43,207 bases of DNA, from contig JAJFKK010000066.1 in assembly GCA_021773245.1 (NCBI GenBank), forward strand, positions 1 to 43,207. The letters are read 5' to 3'. The notes under the pieces were generated by a model. It was not told where the DNA came from and ran no database searches. It saw only the letters and a program-made list of their open reading frames with translations. Source of the DNA: Gammaproteobacteria bacterium (lineage in GTDB: Bacteria; Pseudomonadota; Gammaproteobacteria; Eutrophobiales; Eutrophobiaceae). Below, piece after piece: positions 26,870-36,959 of the stretch. How positions within the stretch are numbered: the stretch's first letter is position 1; every line of letters begins with the position of its first letter. Position numbers and translations under genes: made by a program.

Positions 26870-28034
26870 CGGCTACTCCAAAAACAGGTTTAACGGTATC
26901 CCAACATTTACATCCTGGGCATTGCCAATGAAGTAACTTCGCATCGAAGCCACAATTATTACATTTATATATTGCTCTTCCTTCGATCAACTGCCCCATT
27001 AAATCTTTAATTGTTTTGAGATGCTCATGTGTCTCGCCTTCAGATCTTTCTAAGGCATATTCAATTAACTTATCAACACCTTTTACTGTAGGCCTATTCT
27101 TTAATTCATCTGAAATAAATCGAATCGCGGCATTTTCACCTTCACGCTCAGCAATTAATTCAGTCAACATTAATAAAGTACTAATACCACCATATATATT
27201 AATTAAGGTTCTTAAATATTCGACAAACTCATCAACACGATCCAACTTACGGTAACATTCATATAATGGTACAAGAACCTCAGTAATGTAATCACTATCC
27301 TGTGACTCAACTCTTATATAAGACTTGATTGCTAGTTTTATCTTTCCTGTTATTTGGTACATTTTCCCTTCGATCAAACTCGCTCGAACACAATTCGAAT
27401 CAAACGACATTGCTCGACGAATATGATCTTTTACAACGCGCATATTAGCTTCACTCATAGCGGCATCAGCATGCTCACAATGAAACTGCGCAATAACAGG
27501 ACTATATGACTCATGAGAAATTGATTCGAGTTTTCGAGCCATCGCTATCGCGTTGTCCCAATCCTTTTCTTGCTGATATACCTCTAACAGCTGGGTATAT
27601 GCCTGATTAAGATGAGAACCAGATTCGATTAGTTCTAGAAACAAACCTTCTGCCCTATCCAGCAAACCAGAACGCATGTAATCCATTCCTAACTCAAGTA
27701 GGGCATGAGTACGTTGTTCACGGCTTAATGTTGGCCGAGCAATTAAATTCTGGTGAATTCTTATTGCACGATCAACTTCACCACGTCGTCGAAATAAATT
27801 ACCTAAAGCAAGATGTGTCTCTACTGTTTCACTATCAACCTCAAGCATTCGAATGAATACTTCAATCGCTTTATCCGGCTGTTCGTTTAATACAAAGTTA
27901 AGTCCTTTAAAATATTCAGGATGTATTCCTCCAGATGACTGACTCTGAGAATTAATTGCACGTCGACCAATCCACCAACCGCTTAAAGCAGCGACAGGTA
28001 ATAGTAACCAAAGTAACAGCCATTCATTACTCAT
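26862..28034 (-). CDS. lapB: Lipopolysaccharide assembly protein LapB (YciM)
   Basis: An inner-membrane adaptor that presents LpxC to the FtsH protease and so limits lipid A synthesis. The chain starts with a single transmembrane helix ([19 protein letters not shown]), then several tetratricopeptide repeats (e.g. [23 protein letters not shown]), and ends with a rubredoxin-like zinc site CNNC...CPGC near residue 357-375. All three parts match LapB, and length (390) matches E. coli (389). It lies 4 bases after lapA and overlaps pyrF. Confidence 0.97.
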   Translation of the reverse strand: MSNEWLLLWLLLPVAALSGWWIGRRAINSQSQSSGGIHPEYFKGLNFVLNEQPDKAIEVFIRMLEVDSETVETHLALGNLFRRRGEVDRAIRIHQNLIARPTLSREQRTHALLELGMDYMRSGLLDRAEGLFLELIESGSHLNQAYTQLLEVYQQEKDWDNAIAMARKLESISHESYSPVIAQFHCEHADAAMSEANMRVVKDHIRRAMSFDSNCVRASLIEGKMYQITGKIKLAIKSYIRVESQDSDYITEVLVPLYECYRKLDRVDEFVEYLRTLINIYGGISTLLMLTELIAEREGENAAIRFISDELKNRPTVKGVDKLIEYALERSEGETHEHLKTIKDLMGQLIEGRAIYKCNNCGFDAKLLHWQCPGCKCWDTVKPVFGVAGE

Positions 28035-28038
28035 TGAA

Positions 28039-28326
28039 TCAATCCTTAACTGGCATAACGCGAAGGTTAGTTATTTCTTTTTCGCTATTTTTGATTTGTT
28101 TTTCAAGCTTAAGTTTTTGCTGCTTCAATTTTATGATCATAGGTAAACTCGCCAAGATGCCGAGTAATGCACCAATTAATAAAACCAAGACGACTAACCA
28201 GGAAAGCGGCATATTGAGCGTGCCTGCATAGTAATTAAGCTCAATAAATTGATTATTTTTCAGATGAAATGCTAATCCAGACAATATAATTACAAAAACA
28301 ATAATCAATTTAACGATACGGGACAT
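28039..28326 (-). CDS. lapA: Lipopolysaccharide assembly protein LapA (YciS)
   Basis: A small inner-membrane protein with two hydrophobic helices (about residues 3-20 and 40-63) separated by a short FHLKNNQFIELNYYAG loop, then a basic coiled tail LKQQKLKLEKQI. This matches DUF1049/LapA, the membrane partner of LapB. Length is 95 aa against 102 in E. coli. A strong TGGAGATAATA ribosome site precedes the ATG. It is 128 bases downstream of ihfB and starts the lapA-lapB-pyrF unit. Confidence 0.93.
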   Translation of the reverse strand: MSRIVKLIIVFVIILSGLAFHLKNNQFIELNYYAGTLNMPLSWLVVLVLLIGALLGILASLPMIIKLKQQKLKLEKQIKNSEKEITNLRVMPVKD

Positions 28327-28454
28327 TATTATCTCCAGAATGTGTTTTATTCAGATTGAAATGATCGTACACGACTACGACAGACAGTCTATTAAGTTAT
28401 AACAATAACGTTAAACAGACGAAATTGAAAAAATCGATTTGCAGGGGGACCGTA

Positions 28455-28754
28455 TCAGTCAGTAATAGGACTATTACAGTTATTCACTCTCTCTCGCATC
28501 TGTTTACCAGGTTTGAAATGCGGAACATGCTTCGCTGGTAATGATACAGGTTCACCCGATTTAGGGTTTCGACCAACCCTTGGTGGACGGTAATGTAAGG
28601 AAAAACTACCAAATCCGCGAATCTCAATACGCTCTCCATTGGAGAGCGTACCAGACATATGTTCAAGTACAGTTTTAACCGCCAATTCAACGTCTTTGTA
28701 AGCCAGTTGTGATTGACGCCTTGCCAATACTTCGATGAGTTCAGATTTTGTCAT
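28455..28754 (-). CDS. ihfB: Integration host factor subunit beta
   Basis: The beta subunit of the DNA-bending heterodimer [14 protein letters not shown] and the DNA-arm block [24 protein letters not shown] are diagnostic, including the Pro at the tip that inserts into DNA. 99 aa, slightly longer than E. coli IhfB (94) at the C-terminus. It follows rpsA by 109 bases, an order conserved in gammaproteobacteria. The alpha subunit gene is not in the window. Confidence 0.97.
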   Translation of the reverse strand: MTKSELIEVLARRQSQLAYKDVELAVKTVLEHMSGTLSNGERIEIRGFGSFSLHYRPPRVGRNPKSGEPVSLPAKHVPHFKPGKQMRERVNNCNSPITD

Positions 28755-28775
28755 GCTTGTTATCTCGGTTATGCG

Positions 28776-28803
28776 TCTATAATTCCTATCCTAAACACGC
28801 CAA
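28776..28803 (-). promoter_or_regulatory. Possible ihfB promoter
   Basis: On the minus strand TTGGCG and TATAGA are spaced 16 bases apart, 4/6 matches each, about 22 bases upstream of the ihfB ATG. This is a weak match; ihfB may instead depend on rpsA transcription. Confidence 0.3.
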
Positions 28804-28863
28804 GCCATTGTTATTGTTCCTAAATCCTATCAGAAGATAGACAACTTGTAACAGCAATTTTTA

Positions 28864-30531
28864 CTATTTATCCAATTGTTCCTTCAAAAGATCGCCTAAT
28901 TTAGCTGTTCCGCCTGATTCTGGTGCATATTCGCTCACCGTGGCCTGCTCATCATCAGTTTCTTTTGCTTTGATAGAAAGGTTAATTGTGCGTTTTTTAC
29001 GGTCAATTGCCGTAATTTTAACCTCAAGTTCCTCACCTTCCTTAATCACGGTACGCGCATCATCGATATCTTTTTCAAGTGAAATTTCGCTCACTTTCAA
29101 AGTACCTTCAACACCATCACCTAATGCAATTGTGACAAATCGTTGGTCAACATCTTGAGCTGTACCCTTAACAATCGAACCCTTTGCATTCTCAGCAACA
29201 AAGTTTGAGAAAGGATCTTTTTCAAGTTGCTTAACACCAAGAGATATACGTTCGCGTTCTGCATCAACAGCAAGTACAACGGTTTCAATCTCGTCACCTT
29301 TGCTGAAGTTACGAACCGAATCATCTGAGTTCTCAGCCCAAGTCACATCTGAAAGATGAACTAAACCGTCAATACCGCCATCAAGTCCAATGAAAATACC
29401 AAAATCAGTAATCGATTTGATAACACCAACAACACGATCACCCTTATTGTGAGTTGCTGCAAATTGTTCCCATGGATTTGACTGACATTGCTTCATACCA
29501 AGAGAGATACGACGACGTTCCTGATCAATATCAAGAATAATGACATCAGTTTCTTGTCCAATATGGACTAATTTTGAAGGATGAACGTTCTTATTAGTCC
29601 AATCCATTTCTGAAACGTGAACCAAACCTTCAACACCTTCTTCTAGCTCAACAAAACAACCGTAGTCGGCCAGATTGGTAATCTTGCCATGTAAACGCGC
29701 ACCTTCAGGATAACGACGGGTTAAGTCTAACCATGGATCTTCACCCATTTGTTTCAGACCTAGAGAAACACGGTTCTTTTCACGGTCAAATTTCAATACT
29801 TTAACTTCTATTTCATCACCAATATTAACGATTTCACTTGGGTTCTTAACACGCTTCCAAGCCATATCAGTAATATGAAGGAGACCATCAATGCCACCCA
29901 AATCAAGGAATGCACCGTAGTCAGTCAGGTTCTTAACAACGCCCTTGACCAACGCACCTTCTTTTAATGATTCAAGTAATGCATCACGTTCTTCACTGCT
30001 TTCGGTTTCGACTACAGCACGACGAGAAACGACAACATTATTTCGTTTCTGGTCAATTTTAATAACTTTGAATTCTAGCGGCTTACCTTCTAAATAAGAG
30101 GTATCGCGAACAGGACGTACATCAACTAATGAACCTGGTAGGAAAGCGCGGACTTTATCAACATCAACAGTAAAACCACCTTTAACGCGTTCGGTAATAA
30201 CACCGACAACAGTCGCATTCGCTTCATGAGCCTTTTCGAGTTCTGTCCAGGCAATCTTACGTTTCGCTTTTTCTCGTGATAAACGAGTAACGCCATAACC
30301 GTCTTCGATAGAATCGAGCGCAACATCAACTTCGTCGCCTAAAGCAACTTCAAGGTCGCCATGCTCATCATGGAATTGGTCTATGGGGATAATGCCTTCG
30401 GATTTAAGACCGGCATTAACAACAATATTATCGGAAGTGACGTCTACTACTATGGCGCTAATAATCGCACCAGGACGCATTTTAAGTTCTATTTGGCTTT
30501 CTTCGAATAGTTCGGCAAAACTCTGGCTCAT
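28864..30531 (-). CDS. rpsA: 30S ribosomal protein S1
   Basis: A large mRNA-binding protein of the small subunit, needed for initiation on structured mRNAs. The chain has six S1 (OB-fold) repeats; the last four are most alike, each with a version of [14 protein letters not shown] or [11 protein letters not shown] and an RISLGMKQ ending. 555 aa compares with 557 in E. coli. In the 105-base leader the only purine-rich element is AGGA, about 10 bases before ATG with a pyrimidine-rich spacer, as expected for a gene that is autoregulated through its leader in E. coli. It follows cmk. Confidence 0.99.
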   Translation of the reverse strand: MSQSFAELFEESQIELKMRPGAIISAIVVDVTSDNIVVNAGLKSEGIIPIDQFHDEHGDLEVALGDEVDVALDSIEDGYGVTRLSREKAKRKIAWTELEKAHEANATVVGVITERVKGGFTVDVDKVRAFLPGSLVDVRPVRDTSYLEGKPLEFKVIKIDQKRNNVVVSRRAVVETESSEERDALLESLKEGALVKGVVKNLTDYGAFLDLGGIDGLLHITDMAWKRVKNPSEIVNIGDEIEVKVLKFDREKNRVSLGLKQMGEDPWLDLTRRYPEGARLHGKITNLADYGCFVELEEGVEGLVHVSEMDWTNKNVHPSKLVHIGQETDVIILDIDQERRRISLGMKQCQSNPWEQFAATHNKGDRVVGVIKSITDFGIFIGLDGGIDGLVHLSDVTWAENSDDSVRNFSKGDEIETVVLAVDAERERISLGVKQLEKDPFSNFVAENAKGSIVKGTAQDVDQRFVTIALGDGVEGTLKVSEISLEKDIDDARTVIKEGEELEVKITAIDRKKRTINLSIKAKETDDEQATVSEYAPESGGTAKLGDLLKEQLDK

Positions 30532-30636
30532 GAAAGGTATTTCCTGAATCCTGTCTCATACTACAACAGGGTGTTCTGTTAGGGACTAGTGTCCTGTTAA
30601 TGTTTAGCTAAGCACTCATCGCGAGTGAATAACCAC

Positions 30637-31341
30637 CTATTTAATTTCCGGAATCCGTTTTTTAACTAAATCCGAAATTTTTTCTACTACTGCATCGATT
30701 CCAAGCGAACTCGTATCAACGATTACAGCATCTTCTGCTGGTTTCAATGGCGATGCGGCTCGGGTACTATCTCGCTCGTCTCGCTCAGCTATATCAGCAG
30801 AAAGGTCGCGGAGATTAGCACTAATACCCTTATCCATCAACTGTTTCAGCCTTCTTTTGGCCCTTTCTTCGGCACTCGCAGTCAAATATATCTTCAACGT
30901 CGCCTGAGGAAATACCACGGTGCCCATATCGCGACCATCAGCAACCAATCCCGGTGCTTTATGAAAGGCTTTTTGTCGAGATAACAAGGCTTCACGCACA
31001 GCAATAATTGGTGCAACCAAAGACGCAGCATTTCCAGCTTCTTCGGTACGAATATCGTCAGTGACGACCTTGTCATCAAGAACAACATTTACCAAAGAAC
31101 CAGCACCAGCAATCCTAAATTCAACATTCAAATTCTCGGCCAAAGTTGCCAATGCAACTTCATCATCGTTATTAATTCCTCGATTTTTAGCCGCTAGAGC
31201 CAAGACCCGATAAAGTGCGCCACTATCGAGAAAATTCCATTGCAACCAATCAGTAAGATAACTGCAAATCGTTCCTTTGCCAGTCCCACTTGGGCCATCG
31301 ACGGTAATAATGGGAACTTCAGACTCAGAAACATTAATCAT
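30637..31341 (-). CDS. cmk: Cytidylate kinase
   Basis: Phosphorylates CMP and dCMP with ATP. The P-loop DGPSGTGKGT is at residues 15-24, followed by the DSGALYR substrate block, DGRDMGTVVFP, and the LID arginines in ERAKRRLKQL and ERDERDSTRAASPL. 234 aa, slightly longer than E. coli (227). Its start overlaps the aroA stop by eight bases. The aroA-cmk-rpsA order is conserved in gammaproteobacteria. Confidence 0.98.
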   Translation of the reverse strand: MINVSESEVPIITVDGPSGTGKGTICSYLTDWLQWNFLDSGALYRVLALAAKNRGINNDDEVALATLAENLNVEFRIAGAGSLVNVVLDDKVVTDDIRTEEAGNAASLVAPIIAVREALLSRQKAFHKAPGLVADGRDMGTVVFPQATLKIYLTASAEERAKRRLKQLMDKGISANLRDLSADIAERDERDSTRAASPLKPAEDAVIVDTSSLGIDAVVEKISDLVKKRIPEIK

Positions 31342-32647
31342 AGATGATGTTCATACCTGCATTTTTAGCTATATCAACAAAGTTAGGAAAAGATGTAGCG
31401 ACATTATCGCAGTCGTTAATTTGAATAGGTTTTTTAGAAACCATTCCTGCAACAGCAAACGCCATCGCAATACGATGATCACCATGACTGTTTACAACGC
31501 CACCTTTAAACTCACTATTTTCAATAATCATCCCATCTTCAGTTGCTTCAGCTTTTATACCTGTCGCAATAAAGCCATCTAACATGGCTTGAATTCGATC
31601 ACTTTCTTTGACTCGTAATTCTGCTGCGCCAGATAAACGCGTTGTTCCTTTAGCACAAGCAGCAGCAATTAATATCGCAGGGAATTCATCTATAGCTACA
31701 GGAACTAGTTCTTCTGGAATATCAATTCCTTTCAACTCACTACTCTTTATATGTATATCAGCAACCGGCTCTCCAGATTGTTCCCGTACATTCTGTAATT
31801 CAATATTTGCTCCCATGAGTTCCATGATTTTTAACATGGCATTGCGCGTAGGGTTAACACCCACATTTTCCAAAATCACATCTGAGCCTGAGCAAATACT
31901 TGCTGCAACAATAAAAAATGCAGCCGATGAAAAATCAGCAGGAATAATTATTTCTGTTGCAATTAATTCATCTGCTTTGTTTATCGAAATTTTATTACCA
32001 TTCCTTATTACAGGATGAGAAAAAGCACCAAGCATACGTTCAGTATGATCACGCGTCGCTTTGTTTTCTACGATGCTGGTTGTACCTTCTGCATAAAGTC
32101 CAGCTAACAACAAACAGGATTTTAATTGAGCACTTGCCACCGGCATTTCATAATCAATTCCTGTTAATTGATTCCCACCTGATATCTTTATTGGCAAAGT
32201 ACCATTATCAGAACAGTTAATATCCGCGTTCATTGTTCTCAAAGGCTTAATCACGCGCATCATCGGACGTGTCATTAAGGATTCATCACCGATTAATTCT
32301 GAATTGAATGATTGCGCCGATAATAACCCTGTCATTAATCGCACGGATGTTCCTGAGTTACCAAAATCTAATGCTTTATTATGCGCATGCAAACCATGAA
32401 TGCCGACACCTTTCACTTTGACAACGTCACTATTATTCTCTATTTCAATACCCATCTGTTGAAATACTTTCGCAGTAGCTAAGGTATCTTCGCCTTGTAG
32501 AAAGCCTTTTATTGTTGTTTCACCTTCAGCTATAGCGCCTAACATCAAGGCACGATGTGATATCGATTTATCACCAGGCACAGTAATACGGCCAGAAATA
32601 TTACCACCGGGTTTCACTTGAAAACTGGAACGATTTTTTGAACTCAT
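31334..32647 (-). CDS. aroA: 3-phosphoshikimate 1-carboxyvinyltransferase (EPSP synthase)
   Basis: Joins shikimate-3-phosphate and PEP in the shikimate pathway; this is the target of glyphosate. The N-terminal GDKSISHRA and GNSGTSVRLM, then DESLMTRPMMRVI, SAQLKS, RDHTERML, NPTRNA and GDHRIAMA are present. The motifs R-x-H-x-E, G-D-K-S, S-A-Q-x-K and N-x-T-R are those used to define class II, often less glyphosate-sensitive enzymes; E. coli-type class I differs at these sites. In Pseudomonas tyrA and aroA are fused, whereas here they are separate with a 12-base gap. Overlaps cmk by eight bases. Confidence 0.97.
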   Translation of the reverse strand: MSSKNRSSFQVKPGGNISGRITVPGDKSISHRALMLGAIAEGETTIKGFLQGEDTLATAKVFQQMGIEIENNSDVVKVKGVGIHGLHAHNKALDFGNSGTSVRLMTGLLSAQSFNSELIGDESLMTRPMMRVIKPLRTMNADINCSDNGTLPIKISGGNQLTGIDYEMPVASAQLKSCLLLAGLYAEGTTSIVENKATRDHTERMLGAFSHPVIRNGNKISINKADELIATEIIIPADFSSAAFFIVAASICSGSDVILENVGVNPTRNAMLKIMELMGANIELQNVREQSGEPVADIHIKSSELKGIDIPEELVPVAIDEFPAILIAAACAKGTTRLSGAAELRVKESDRIQAMLDGFIATGIKAEATEDGMIIENSEFKGGVVNSHGDHRIAMAFAVAGMVSKKPIQINDCDNVATSFPNFVDIAKNAGMNIIYD

Positions 32648-32659
32648 ATTGATGTGTGT

Positions 32660-33550
32660 TTATTCAGTAGAAGTATCTAGATTATTTCTACTAGAAATAA
32701 ATTTATCTCTGGCATTTTTAGCGCGTCTAAAAATCTTTAACAACTGTTCACTATCTGAACTTTCAATAGCTGATTTAACTTGATCAATATGACCAGAAAA
32801 TTCATCGAGTGTTTTCAATAAAGCATCTCGATTAGAAAAACAGATGTCATGCCACATATCAGGATTACTTGATGCAATGCGAGTAAAGTCGGCAAAACCA
32901 CCGGCTGCATATTTAAATATTTCATCGCGTTCTTGCATGCTTGCTAAACAATCAACCAAAGCGTAAGCCAACATGTGTGGCAGATGACTAGTTGCAGCAA
33001 GTACATCATCATGGTGTTCAACATCAAGATCAATTACATCAGCACCAACAGCTTCCCACATATCAGTAATTAATTTATGTGCTTTATCACTCGTTTCTTC
33101 TACCGGTGTAAGTATGACACGATGGTTAATGAACAATTCAGCAAATGAAGCTTCGACACCACTTTGTTCAGTTCCGGCAATAGGATGACCCGGTACGAAT
33201 TGAGAAAATTTTTCACCTAACGTTTCTCTTGCTGCATTCACAACACTGCCTTTGGCGCTGCCAACATCGGTTAACACTGTTTTACTATCTAAAGCTTCTG
33301 CTATCAGCGGTAGTAACTTTTCTGTAGTTGATAAGGGCGTTCCAATAACGACAACATCGGCGCCTTTTACTGCTTCACCAACATCTAATGTGTAATCATC
33401 TATCACATCGAGTTCAACAGCTTTTTTCAAAGTATCTTCACCTCGATTACAAGCAGTCACTCGCCCCACTAATTTTGCTTTACGCAATGCGCGCGCAAGA
33501 GAACCACCAATCAGGCCTAATCCAACAATAGATAAATGATCAATTAACAT
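32660..33550 (-). CDS. tyrA: Prephenate dehydrogenase
   Basis: Oxidatively decarboxylates prephenate to 4-hydroxyphenylpyruvate for tyrosine. The Rossmann motif GLGLIGGSLARAL is at residues 10-22, and GHPIAGTEQSGVE holds the catalytic His region. LAATSHLPHMLAYAL is the dimer-helix signature. There is no fused chorismate mutase as in the E. coli T-protein, and no AroA fusion as in Pseudomonas, so it is a 296-residue single enzyme. It begins 4 bases after hisC. Arogenate use cannot be excluded. Confidence 0.95.
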   Translation of the reverse strand: MLIDHLSIVGLGLIGGSLARALRKAKLVGRVTACNRGEDTLKKAVELDVIDDYTLDVGEAVKGADVVVIGTPLSTTEKLLPLIAEALDSKTVLTDVGSAKGSVVNAARETLGEKFSQFVPGHPIAGTEQSGVEASFAELFINHRVILTPVEETSDKAHKLITDMWEAVGADVIDLDVEHHDDVLAATSHLPHMLAYALVDCLASMQERDEIFKYAAGGFADFTRIASSNPDMWHDICFSNRDALLKTLDEFSGHIDQVKSAIESSDSEQLLKIFRRAKNARDKFISSRNNLDTSTE

Positions 33551-33554
33551 ATTT

Positions 33555-34658
33555 TTATTTACTTAATATTTTAGCTAGCTCGTTTATAAAACGACTGTTT
33601 TCTAATCCCGTGCCAATACTTATACGCAAATGATTTGGCATGCCATAGTTTGCTACAGGCCGAACGATTACGCCTGACTTAAGTAAACTCTGATAAATAT
33701 CATCAGCAGGTTGCTCAAAATCGACACAGATGAAATTACCTTTTGATGGAATAAACTCTAATCCCATATCATCGAACGCCAACATTAATTGTTTCATGCC
33801 TAAATGATTTACTTCAACACTGTGTTCAATATATTCTTTATCCTGCAACGCTGTTTCAGCAGCAATCAATGCCAGACTATTATTATTAAACGGCTGACGA
33901 ACTCGATTTAATAGATTAGCAATATCAGGATGAGATAAAGCATAACCGATACGTAATCCAGCCAGGCCATAAGCTTTGGAAAACGTTCGCGTCACAATTA
34001 AATTATGAAAATCATTCAACCATAAACTGCAATCGGGATAATTTTTTTCACTGATTGCATATTCAAAATAAGCTTCATCTAATAATACAATCACATGTTC
34101 TGGCACATTTTCCAGGAAACTTCTCAAGTCCGTACTATTAACCCATGTACCAGTTGGATTGTTTGGATTCGCAATAAAGATTAAACGCGTCTTATCCGTA
34201 ATCGCAGACAATATAGCGGACAAATCATTCCCCCAATCATTCGCTGGAACAACGACGTGCTCGGCACCCACAGCTTGTGTCACTATTGGATAGACCGCAA
34301 AAGAATGTTGCGAATAAATCACCTCATGCTCAGGTGTAACAAAAGCCCGCGCGACCATTTCCAAGACATCATTCGAACCATTACCCAGGGTGATTTTATC
34401 AGGATCAATATTATGTTTTTCGGCAAGCGCCTTTTTCAAACTGAAGCCATTACCATCAGGATAACGTGATAGATCTTTAGTCGATGCTATAGCATCTAAT
34501 ACATTTTGACTTGGCCCTAACGGATTTTCATTTGAGGCAAGTTTGATAATTTCATCTAAACCTAATTCACGTTGTAACTCTTCAATAGGTTTGCCGCCAG
34601 AATATGGCTGAAGACCGGCAACACCTTTTGTTGCGAGAGCAAGTAGATCACAAGACAT
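33555..34658 (-). CDS. hisC: Histidinol-phosphate / aromatic aminotransferase
   Basis: A PLP-dependent class I/II aminotransferase. SNENPLGPS is the N-terminal block of HisC; the PLP lysine lies in TRTFSKAYGLAGLRIGY, and NPNNPTG precedes it. 367 aa. Placed between pheA and tyrA, as is hisC2 in Pseudomonas, so it probably also transaminates phenylpyruvate and 4-hydroxyphenylpyruvate in addition to, or instead of, histidinol phosphate. No other histidine genes are nearby, which supports the aromatic role. Confidence 0.93.
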   Translation of the reverse strand: MSCDLLALATKGVAGLQPYSGGKPIEELQRELGLDEIIKLASNENPLGPSQNVLDAIASTKDLSRYPDGNGFSLKKALAEKHNIDPDKITLGNGSNDVLEMVARAFVTPEHEVIYSQHSFAVYPIVTQAVGAEHVVVPANDWGNDLSAILSAITDKTRLIFIANPNNPTGTWVNSTDLRSFLENVPEHVIVLLDEAYFEYAISEKNYPDCSLWLNDFHNLIVTRTFSKAYGLAGLRIGYALSHPDIANLLNRVRQPFNNNSLALIAAETALQDKEYIEHSVEVNHLGMKQLMLAFDDMGLEFIPSKGNFICVDFEQPADDIYQSLLKSGVIVRPVANYGMPNHLRISIGTGLENSRFINELAKILSK

Positions 34659-34681
34659 ACATAAATCCTAAAATTTGATAT

Positions 34682-35779
34682 TTAGAGCGCGGCCTTTGGG
34701 TATGAGCCTAGTAACTTGACCATCGCCGCACATTCTTCAAGTTCAGCCAATGCTTTTTTAACAGGTGCATCTTCAGCATGGCCTTCTATATCCGCGAAGA
34801 AAACATAAGCCCACATTTCACGTCGTGATGGTCTTGATTCAATACGCGTCATGCTAATACCATTTTCAGCAAAACAACTGAGCATTTGATGTAAGGCTCC
34901 CGGTTTGTTTGGTGCAGAAAAAATTAATGACGTCTTGTCATTACCGCTTGATTCGCAAATCGCCCTTCCTATAACAAGAAAGCGCGTTGTATTGTCCGGT
35001 TCATCTTCAATATTATTTGCCAGATTATTTAAATTATAAAGTTCACCTGCTGATTCACTTGCGATAGCAGCAGCATTATCTTCTGTTCCGGCAATGCGTG
35101 CCGCTTCGGCATTACTCGTAACAGAAAGTCGCTCAGCCTTAATTAAATGCAGATCTAGCCAGGCACGACATTGTGCTAATGCCTGTTGATGAGCATAAAC
35201 TCGCGTTATGCCATCAAGCGATTCATTTTTACTTAATAGGTGATGATTAATACGCAATTCTACTTCGCCGCATATTTTCAAACCTGAATCATTCAACATA
35301 TCCAGAGTATGATTAACCACACCTTCAATTGAGTTTTCTATAGGTACAACGCCATAGTTCGACGCACCTGATTCCACTTCTCGGAATACCTGATCAATAC
35401 TGACGAAAGCAGATGTATTAACGGAATGACCGAAATGTTTAAGCGCGGCAGATTGTGTGAATGTTCCTTCAGGCCCAAGATAGGCAATATCCAATGTTTT
35501 TTCTAAAGCCAAACAAGCTGACATGATTTCACGAAACAAACGCGCCATTTCTTCTTCAGATAACGGTCCTTTATTTAGTTCGATAACTTTTCTTAAGACC
35601 TGAGCTTCCCGCTCAGGACGATAAAATGTCGTTGGCTCAGATAAACCATTTTTAACTTCCGCCACTTCCTGAGCGAAACGCGCACGCTGACTTATCAGAT
35701 CAAGTAATTGCTTGTCTAACGCATCTATATCTTCACGCAATTGTTCTAGAGTTTTTTTATCGCTCATTTTTTGGCTCAT
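34682..35779 (-). CDS. pheA: Bifunctional chorismate mutase/prephenate dehydratase (P-protein)
   Basis: Turns chorismate into prephenate and then phenylpyruvate. Domains in order: AroQ-type chorismate mutase (about 8-95, LREDIDALDKQLLDLISQRA), prephenate dehydratase (about 97-275, LGPEGTFTQSAA, the NSIEGVVN block and the catalytic DNTTRFLVIG), and a C-terminal ACT domain with the phenylalanine-binding ESRPSRR. So feedback inhibition by phenylalanine is expected. 365 aa. A second ATG lies four codons after the chosen one; GGGA before the first supports it. It lies between serC and hisC. Confidence 0.97.
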   Translation of the reverse strand: MSQKMSDKKTLEQLREDIDALDKQLLDLISQRARFAQEVAEVKNGLSEPTTFYRPEREAQVLRKVIELNKGPLSEEEMARLFREIMSACLALEKTLDIAYLGPEGTFTQSAALKHFGHSVNTSAFVSIDQVFREVESGASNYGVVPIENSIEGVVNHTLDMLNDSGLKICGEVELRINHHLLSKNESLDGITRVYAHQQALAQCRAWLDLHLIKAERLSVTSNAEAARIAGTEDNAAAIASESAGELYNLNNLANNIEDEPDNTTRFLVIGRAICESSGNDKTSLIFSAPNKPGALHQMLSCFAENGISMTRIESRPSRREMWAYVFFADIEGHAEDAPVKKALAELEECAAMVKLLGSYPKAAL

Positions 35780-35822
35780 AATCCCAAGTATCTTATTAAA
35801 TTCTTGTTATTAATTTTTATAT

Positions 35823-36908
35823 TTAACACTGTGTCCGTTCAAATTCCCGCATAAAATCAACAAGCTGTTCTACTCCTGATTCAGGCATAGCATTATATAG
35901 ACTCGCGCGCATACCACCAGCCAAACGATGGCCTTTTAGTGCATGTAGACCGTTAGATTCAGCTAGTTTCAGGAAATCATCCGTCAAATTCTCATCTATC
36001 AATGAAAACACAACATTCATTCTTGAACGACAAGCGGCATCAATATTGTTTTTATAAAAACTCGATGCATCAATAAAATCATAAAGTAATGAGGACTTTC
36101 GTTGATTAAGTTTTTCTAATTCAGTGACGCCTCCCTGCTGTTTAACCCAATCAAACATTAATCCTGCCATATACCAATTAAAGGTCGGTGGCGTATTCAT
36201 CATGCTTTTTTCTTTCGCTTGTAATCGATAATCAAACAAGTCCGGCGTAAAAGGCAGCACATCACCTAATAATTCTTTATGTACTATTACGACTGTCATC
36301 CCTGCCGGACCGATATTTTTTTGTGCAGCGGCAAAGATAAGTCCAAATCGTGATACATCAATAGGCTTGGATAAAATGGATGAGGTCATGTCAGATACTA
36401 AAGGTACTGTTCCAACTTCAGGAACAGAGTGGAATTCAAGTCCGCCTATCGTCTCATTATCGGTGTAATGAACATAAGCTGCTTTAGCAGCCAGTTGCCA
36501 ATCATTCGCATCAGATATGGTCGTAAAGTTTGATTGTTCTGATGAACAAACAACATTGATATCACAATATCGTTTTGCTAATTGCATGGCTTTGGCAGAC
36601 CAGATTCCCGTATGCAAGTAATCTGCCGATGTTTTACCTTGTAAAAGATTCATTGGAATGACTGAAAACTGTTGTGTCGCACCAGCCGCTAAAAAAAGCA
36701 CATGATAGTCATCAGGAATATTTAAGATATCTCGAAGAGATTGTTCGGCATGTTCTGCTATTGATTTAAAATCATCAGTGCGATGACCAATCTCCATAAC
36801 TGATTTGCCGGTAGCTTGCCAATCCAACAACTCAGACTGGGCCTGAAGCATGATCGCTTCAGGTAACATTGCGGGGCCTGCACCGAAATTTAAAATAGAA
36901 CGACTCAT
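35823..36908 (-). CDS. serC: Phosphoserine aminotransferase
   Basis: Transaminates 3-phosphohydroxypyruvate in serine synthesis and the matching intermediate in pyridoxal phosphate synthesis. The chain opens with LNFGAGPAMLPE and MEIGHR, has FLAAGATQQFSVIPMNLL, and carries the PLP lysine in AAAQKNIGPAGMTVVI. The end has GHRLAGGMRASLYNAMP. 361 aa is standard. It is 51 bases downstream of gyrA; the gyrA-serC-pheA-hisC order is also seen in Pseudomonas. Confidence 0.97.
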   Translation of the reverse strand: MSRSILNFGAGPAMLPEAIMLQAQSELLDWQATGKSVMEIGHRTDDFKSIAEHAEQSLRDILNIPDDYHVLFLAAGATQQFSVIPMNLLQGKTSADYLHTGIWSAKAMQLAKRYCDINVVCSSEQSNFTTISDANDWQLAAKAAYVHYTDNETIGGLEFHSVPEVGTVPLVSDMTSSILSKPIDVSRFGLIFAAAQKNIGPAGMTVVIVHKELLGDVLPFTPDLFDYRLQAKEKSMMNTPPTFNWYMAGLMFDWVKQQGGVTELEKLNQRKSSLLYDFIDASSFYKNNIDAACRSRMNVVFSLIDENLTDDFLKLAESNGLHALKGHRLAGGMRASLYNAMPESGVEQLVDFMREFERTQC

Positions 36909-36959
36909 CTGAAAACAAGTCTTGAAGCTAATAAAAAGCCAAGATGATTCTTAAGATTA

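Noticed and set aside
28827-28840. CTATC/GATAG hairpin after rpsA as terminator
   Set aside because: A five-pair stem without a T-tract is too weak to call.
31608-32018. 136-aa ORF antisense to aroA
   Set aside because: aroA is intact with all motifs on the other strand; this frame shows no domain.
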